From assembly GCA_001600635.1 (NCBI GenBank), contig BCKL01000015.1, positions 516,685 to 580,684 of the forward strand: DNA of 64,000 bases. The letters run 5' to 3'. A model generated the notes under the pieces. The model was not told the origin of the DNA and did not search any database. It was given only the letters and a program-made list of their open reading frames with translations. This document shows, one piece after another, positions 58,654-64,000 of this stretch. Source of the stretch: Leucosporidium creatinivorum. Its lineage: Eukaryota; Basidiomycota; Microbotryomycetes; Leucosporidiales; Leucosporidiaceae. Both the position numbers and the translations under genes were made by a program. Numbering within the stretch: the first letter of the stretch is position 1; each line of letters opens with the position of its first letter.

Positions 58654-60751
58654 TGCTAAGGACCCTGATCAGCTACAGCTGCTGTACGAAGCGCTGCCGC
58701 TCGTCTCTTGGGCTGGAAGAAGCGCGAGAAGCTGAGGAGAGGAGGGGCGAAGACGAGAGGGGCGGGCGAGGCCTTGGGAGGGCGATGCTGAGGCTTTGCC
58801 TGTGTCTAGGCGGTGAGGAGCTGATGAGCTACAGACGAGATAGCCGGTGTCGACGAGAGCACGAGGCAAGATGATGGTGGAGCGCAAGAGAGGGGACGGG
58901 GGGAAATTCAGAGACACCTCAATTGAACGAACCCGAGCGGGAGACGTCGATGAAGAGAAGCTCCAGAGACACCGCTTCGGGTTTTTGAGCGAAGTGCAGC
59001 GGGAAGAGGGTCTGTACCTCGACACCCCTTGTAGATCAACCCCCGTCCAGGACGTCCAGGAGGAGCAGCAGGAGCACTCAGAGCATGCTCGGCTCTTCCC
59101 TTCGCAGGGCAACTTCGGTCCATCGTGGGGTCGAGGCGAAGGGAGCAGCGCTCGTGGCACTTTCATGTGCCTACCAGCATGTTGCCAGATGGCGACTGCC
59201 GCAACCTCCAGGAGCCGGATAAGGAAGGTCCGAACGGAGGTTGCCCACCGAGGCCTCTCGGCGCCGATCTTTCTCTGCTCCTCCGTCCAACGATATTCGA
59301 CGCCTGGCTCGCTCGGTCTGCTCTGCTCCCGCTTCTCTGTAGCTCCGTAGGTCATCTGCAGTTCTGTGAGAGTCAGTCTGACCCGTGAAAAGCCGCCTCG
59401 GCGCAAATTGCAGGGGCCAGCGCCGCCCTCTCTCCATCTTCTCGCTTCCGTCAACTCCCCCAGAGCGGGCTCGGTTGCCTCCTTCGGTTGTATGACCACA
59501 TTCCTTTTTCCCCTCCCCTTCCCCTCGTCCGACCGCAAAGAGATGTGTCTGTAACAGCCCTCGTTCCTTCATGTCCTTTTCTCCTCGTCAGGCCATGCTC
59601 GTCGAGGGCAGGGCAAAGATCTAAAGAGACGGCCTGCACCCATCCCACCACCTCATGCATCATCTCAGCTATAGCATCACCATCTTGACGTCGTCTTGCC
59701 TCCCACCCCGTCGCGCGAGAAGATGAGCAGCGGCAAAGCGAGCGCCACTTCGTCTTCGCCGAAACGGCTGGGCTCGGCGCTTGAGATGGGAACGAGAAGG
59801 TGGCTTCACTTCGGTTGCAATTCGTTGGATATTCACTGAACGTAGCAGCTCACCTCTGGTGCTGCCGAGCAGCTTGCTACTCTCCTACATCGCGCTCTAT
59901 CAACCCCCCTCCTCCTCAAATCTCGCTCGGGTCAACCCCTCCCTCGTGCTAAACTGAAGCTTGTTCGACGACACACGACCGGCCGGCATCAACTGCCAGT
60001 AATTCAGTGCAGCCATGCTCCCTCCGTAGCGTCGTACAGCATCTCCCCTTGCAGCTACCGAAGCTTTGCGCCTCGCTCGCCCCTTTGAGCCTATCGAGCT
60101 ACAGAATCGCCACGCGGGTTTAAGCTCGAGAGGTGTGGAGAAGTCGAAAACGAGGGAGGAGGGATGTCCCCCGTCGATAAAGTTGGGCTAACGGCGCCCG
60201 GCAAGCGAGAGCAAGAGGGAGGACGACCTCATCGCCGAGAAAGTTGGTGCAGCCGCCGAGCAGGGCCGGCGCGCTCTCTGCTCTGCTCTGCTGCAGCAGC
60301 AGTCGAAAAAAAAGCCCCCATCCACACGAGCAAGATCGCCGGATCCTCTTTCCTCCTTCCTCCTTTAAAGCTTCCACGCTCCCGTCTTCGCCGATGCGAG
60401 CCGCATGGCAACTCGTCGGATAGCGAGACGAGCGGGACTGGTCGCAATCCCCCAGAGTTGGGCTCCAAGCGAGAGAGCAGAGAATCGGAGGAGACAGAAT
60501 ACGGGAGCTGTAGCAACCCAAGCAGGAGCTGTCAGGGAAGCTCTCGAGACTTCACCCGTTCTTTCGCTCGGCGCCCGAACGAGCAGCGGGAAGGAGACGA
60601 TTCGCTTGTCGCTGGAGGGTGCAGAAGCATCGCCTACAGCTCTGTATGTGAGATAGATACATAGACCGTGCGTCTCAATAGCAATACAACACACCCTCTA
60701 AGAAGGCTATCACTCCACGCCGACTCTTCGTCGAGCAGCCAACAGGCAAGC
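58654..60751. other. Long gene-free region upstream of the Medusa-type gene
   Basis: About 2.1 kb between the Medusa-type start and the 3' end of the GH17-like gene. Several open frames occur on both strands, but none has domain character or an intron pattern like real genes nearby. It may hold a long 5' UTR or promoter. CTACAG/CTGTAG motifs recur (for example 58501-58532, 60099, 60634). Confidence 0.5.
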
Positions 60752-63207
60752 TCAGCAAGTCGTCCTCGGCCTGAAGTCGAACTTCTTGTTGCCGTTCCAA
60801 TCGAGGATGCCCCATCTGCGTGCAGAGCGAAGGCGAGTCAGCTCTCAATCCCCCTTCTCACTTTGTCGGCGCCCCTTCCCGCTCCCCCTCGACCGAGCTC
60901 GGCGCCTCTAGCCACTCCCCCTAGACTAAGCGAAAGACGGCGATCAACTCACCCTCCCAGCTGACTATCACTCCAAATCTGCGCGAACCACCCTACGCCT
61001 CCGTTCCACCGGAACTCCTCGCACTTGGAATCGAGCAGGTCAAAGTAGGCCTTCTCGGACCAGACTGAAGCTACTGCTGTAGGCGTGTTGGCTTTCCAAA
61101 CCGAAGTGTCTGATGGCCACCCCGTCTGAGTCTGTAGTAGGACGAAGGGCAGAGAGTTAGCAGAGAGGGTGGAGGGCGCCGAGCAGTTGCACTCGGCGGG
61201 CAGGGGGCAGGGAAGAGTGAGGCGAGAGAGGACGAACCATGACGATCCTCTTCCCCGGTGCGAGCTTGCGGAAGAAGTCCAACGACCAGCTGACCATGCC
61301 CCAGGCGCGATCTCCCGTGGTCGCCGAGCCGTCGAAGAAGGGGAGGACGTTGGCTGTAAAGGTGGGAGAGCCGAGGTCAGCGACGGGGTTTCACGACCAC
61401 CAACAGCAGCTGAAGCTCACTCTCGACGAAGTCGACTGCTTGGGCCACAGCGGGGCCGCCGTCCTGGGTGTGAATCTGGAAGCCGTAGGGCATCTCCGAG
61501 GTAGCTGTTTCGTAGGCGAAAGGCCAAGTTAGCGACCGTCCAGTGGATCAGACCGCGGCCAGGAGAAAGACACAACTCACTAATCTTGATACCATAAGGC
61601 GAGAGCTTGGACCTGAGCGAGTTGATCTCGTTGGCCAGCGCCCAAGGCTCAATCGCCCAGTCGTAAAGAGGCTCCGAGCCGACGGCGATGTTGCGGTACA
61701 CGTAAGGCGCCTTGGGGTTGTACTGGATCGTCTTGACGAGAGCATCGCGCCTTCCCTTCCACTCGTCCGTGCCCTCGAACTGTCGTCGTCGTAAGGCAAG
61801 GTCAGCCTCCTCGCTCTCTCGCTCGACCAAAGCTGCAACTCACCCCAAACCAAATCAGCCCGTAGATCCCGATCCCCGCCCCAGCAGCAGCCTCCACAAG
61901 AGCATCATTCATCCACCATTCGTCGCAGTAGCCGTACAGGCGGACGTAGCGGGCGTTGAACTCGGACTTCATGCGCTTGAAGTCGGCGAGGAGCTCGGAT
62001 TGGGTGGGGCAGGAGTAGAGGGCGTAGGAGAAGCCCTGGAGTACAAGGAGTTGGTGAGGAGGGGATGCGAGTGACGAGGAAAGGGAACGAGAGAGAGAAA
62101 GCCGAAAGTCAGCGTCGAACTTGATCGTCAAAGCTCGAGCCAAGAAGCCGAGACGGGACTCACCAGGAAAGCATACTCGGTCGTCTCTGTGCACCACCAT
62201 TGCTGGAGCGACAAAGTAGTGGCGGGAGTAGTCGGAATATCGGAGCGGGAGGAGGGGAAGCAGCCCATCGGCGAAGGGACGGCGGGAGGGATTGTCGTTG
62301 TAGTTGCGACTTTGGTGGTAGTCGTGGTGGTGGTCGTGGTACTGTTATCGAAGCAGAAGATCAGAGAGGCTCGTGGGTAAGAAGTGAGCAGCAAGCGCAC
62401 CTTGAGGGCCTGTTCTTCAGGCAAGCGCCGTTGACCTCAGTGAAGCCGGTGTTGCAGCCTGCGCGAGAGGATGGAGGGTCAGTCTCGGTCGGAGATCACG
62501 AGCTAGAGAAGCTCAAGATAGCACTACGCACGGAAGCTGCATAGGCGACTGGCGCAGTATTGATGCGAGAAGTCGGGAATCGGCTGCCCAGCGCAATCGG
62601 CGGTGAGCGAGCAGGCGACGAGGGTGGAAGTAGGAGCGGCACTGGTAGTCGTCGATGTGGCCTTCTGAGTTGTTGTAGTCGACTTCTTGGCAGTCGTCGA
62701 AGAAGAGGTCTTCGACGACGAAGGAGCGGCGGTGGAGCTGACGACCGAGGACCACGAGCTCGTCGTCGAGGTGCGAGGAGCGTGCGCTTTGGGGTTCCAG
62801 ATGTACTTGGGGTTCTTGACCTTGAAGATGGGGCGTGAGAAGAAGGAGAAGAGGGAGTGTTGGGCCCTTTCGGGCTTTGCTGCCGTCTCGGCCTGCGAGA
62901 CGGGGGCGGGAGTAGGCGCGGCCTCGCCGACCTCCAGGCCGCGGGCGATGAGCTCTGACTCTTCAAAGTATTCCCTGAGCTCCCTCGACTCGAGAGAATT
63001 GCCCTCGCCGGCTCCCAGCGCCAGCGCGGCGTAGCGGTTCGGTCCGTTCAAAGCGACGAGGGGCATCGCCGAGGTCGCGTTGAGACTGGTCTTGATGACG
63101 ATGGGCTGGGCGAGCTTGACGATGGGAGAAGCTAGAGAAGCGTGGGCGAGGAAGAGGAAGAGGGCGAGGGAGGCGACGGTCGACGTCTGAAGGGAGGAGC
63201 GAGGCAT
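60752..63207 (-). CDS. Secreted GH17-like beta-glucanase-family protein
   Basis: Cell-wall protein related to glucan endo-1,3-beta-glucosidases. Exons on the minus strand: 62532-63207, 62401-62458, 62164-62341, 61844-62035, 61581-61779, 61421-61504, 61238-61353, 60953-61131, 60752-60815; 581 residues. A signal peptide (hydrophobic SLALFLFLAHASLA) is followed by a pro-like region, a Ser/Thr-rich linker, a cysteine cluster (CSLTADCAGQ...CASRLCSF), a second Thr tract and the catalytic-type domain: FSYALYSCPTQ, RLYGYCDE, NIAVGSEPLYDW (acid/base Glu retained), and MTQTGWPSD. The last motif is normally E-T/S-G-W-P with the nucleophile Glu; here it is Gln. The protein ends RPRTTC. It may bind or remodel glucan without normal hydrolysis. 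Confidence 0.9.
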
Positions 63208-63804
63208 GGTGAAAGGGAGCAGCGATCAACGCTGGTGGAAAGGAAGGTGTAAAGGCGAGTGTGAAGAAAGACGAAAGGCCGTCGACACCAGGTCAAACGG
63301 GCGGAGCGGGAGAAGTCGAACGAAAGAGAAAGAGAGAGGCGCCCGGCGAAAGCTCTGCAGGTCACTCGCCGGCGTGTGGTCCACAAAGCTGGGCATCATG
63401 AACCTTTGTATTTGAAGACCTTCCGGATAATGCCAATTTGCCCCTTTGAGCCCGCCATTTGGGAGAGAACGGCTGCTCGGCGACGAGAAGGGAGAGATGC
63501 CAGCCTCCTCGACTTGCCCCCGAGGTGCTGATGCAGATTGCAGCCAAGCAGCGAGCGCGTCAGAGCCATGCATTACCGTGATCTCACAAGGTTCCGAGAT
63601 CGAAATCAAGCTGTAGGCCAAGCAGCTGGACACGGGCGAAGCGAAAGAGAAAGGCGGCGGGCGGCGAGATCTGAGACCGCGAGAGCCGAAGAAAGGGGTA
63701 TTGGCTGCTCGAGAGCTCGGTCAAGCAGCAGAGTAATGCTACAGACTCGGAGCGGTGTTTTCAATGTCGCTGCAGCTGTACCGAGGTGTACAAGAGCAGC
63801 GGCC
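63208..63804. promoter_or_regulatory. Divergent promoter, GH17-like and terminal gene
   Basis: About 600 bases between two divergent starts. Open frames here overlap only as shadows. No named site was recognised. Confidence 0.4.
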
Positions 63805-63954
63805 ATGACGAGCCTGCTCACCTCAGCGGGCGGAAGTGCTTCTCTGGCTCTGTCCATGACCTTGCGCCGTCTCGCTTCAATCTCTCGACACTTTACTACA
63901 GCCGACATGTCTACCGCTGCTCCTGCCAATCTCCACAGCCCCGGCCTCGTCCTT
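63805..63954 (+). CDS. First exon of an unidentified gene (runs off the window)
   Basis: Fifty codons from ATG 63805 to a GTGAGT donor at 63955. The start resembles a mitochondrial presequence: few acidic residues and TLRRLASISRHFTT. Other in-frame starts are 63856 and 63910; the last is preceded by CTACAG, as for several genes here. The rest of the gene lies beyond the window, so no function can be given. Confidence 0.5.
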
Positions 63955-64000
63955 GTGAGTAGCCTACAGCTGCAACTTGCGCGATCGCCCCGCTTCTTCA

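Noticed and set aside
59171-59572. 133-codon minus-strand open frame in the 2.1 kb gap
   Set aside because: Charged, low-information sequence without family resemblance; several overlapping frames are equally open.

Overview
The window is nuclear DNA from a GC-rich basidiomycete fungus, probably a red-yeast-like member of Pucciniomycotina (Microbotryomycetes or close). The evidence is: protein genes broken by many 55-80 bp introns with GTGAGT/GTACGT donors, a CTGAC branch motif and CAG/TAG acceptors; a fungal type I fatty acid synthase whose alpha-type chain starts with the dehydratase and malonyl/palmitoyl transferase domains, a split I recall from Rhodosporidium/Rhodotorula; and a Medusa-type developmental regulator. 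I see no tRNA, rRNA, CRISPR, transposase or virus-like element. Gene models below were spliced by hand; each one called intact keeps frame through all its exons.

Layout. (1) 1-9590: the left arm of a large inverted repeat, with an F-box gene, a broken F-box paralogue, a fragment of a mechanosensitive channel gene and a zinc alcohol dehydrogenase (ADH) copy, all on the minus strand. (2) 9.6-34.8 kb: a unique core on the plus strand with fatty acid synthase (FAS2), a two-C2-domain phosphatidylserine decarboxylase (PSD2), an R3H/G-patch protein (SQS1-like) and a MscS-type channel with an EF-hand. (3) 34.8-41.0 kb: the right arm, a mirror copy of the left (ADH, channel fragment, F-box gene) without the extra 3.35 kb F-box unit, followed by a further, broken F-box paralogue to 44.0 kb. 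(4) 44.3-64 kb: ordinary single-copy genes: a short-chain dehydrogenase, a LYR protein of the ETFRF1/LYRM5 type, a phenol 2-monooxygenase, a PEX11-like peroxisomal protein, proteasome subunit beta-6 (PRE7), a Medusa-type regulator, a secreted GH17-like protein, and the first exon of an unidentified gene.

How parts fit. FAS2 and PSD2 sit side by side, one making acyl chains and the other making phosphatidylethanolamine; SQS1 (predicted Prp43 helicase partner) and the channel follow on the same strand. The F-box proteins are predicted SCF ubiquitin-ligase substrate receptors in a young tandem family. The most unusual thing is the inverted repeat: two nearly identical arms bracket 25 kb of essential genes, contain a scrap of the core's own channel gene, differ by one whole F-box unit, and share undetermined bases at mirror positions. 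This arrangement could allow inversion of the FAS2 block by recombination between arms.
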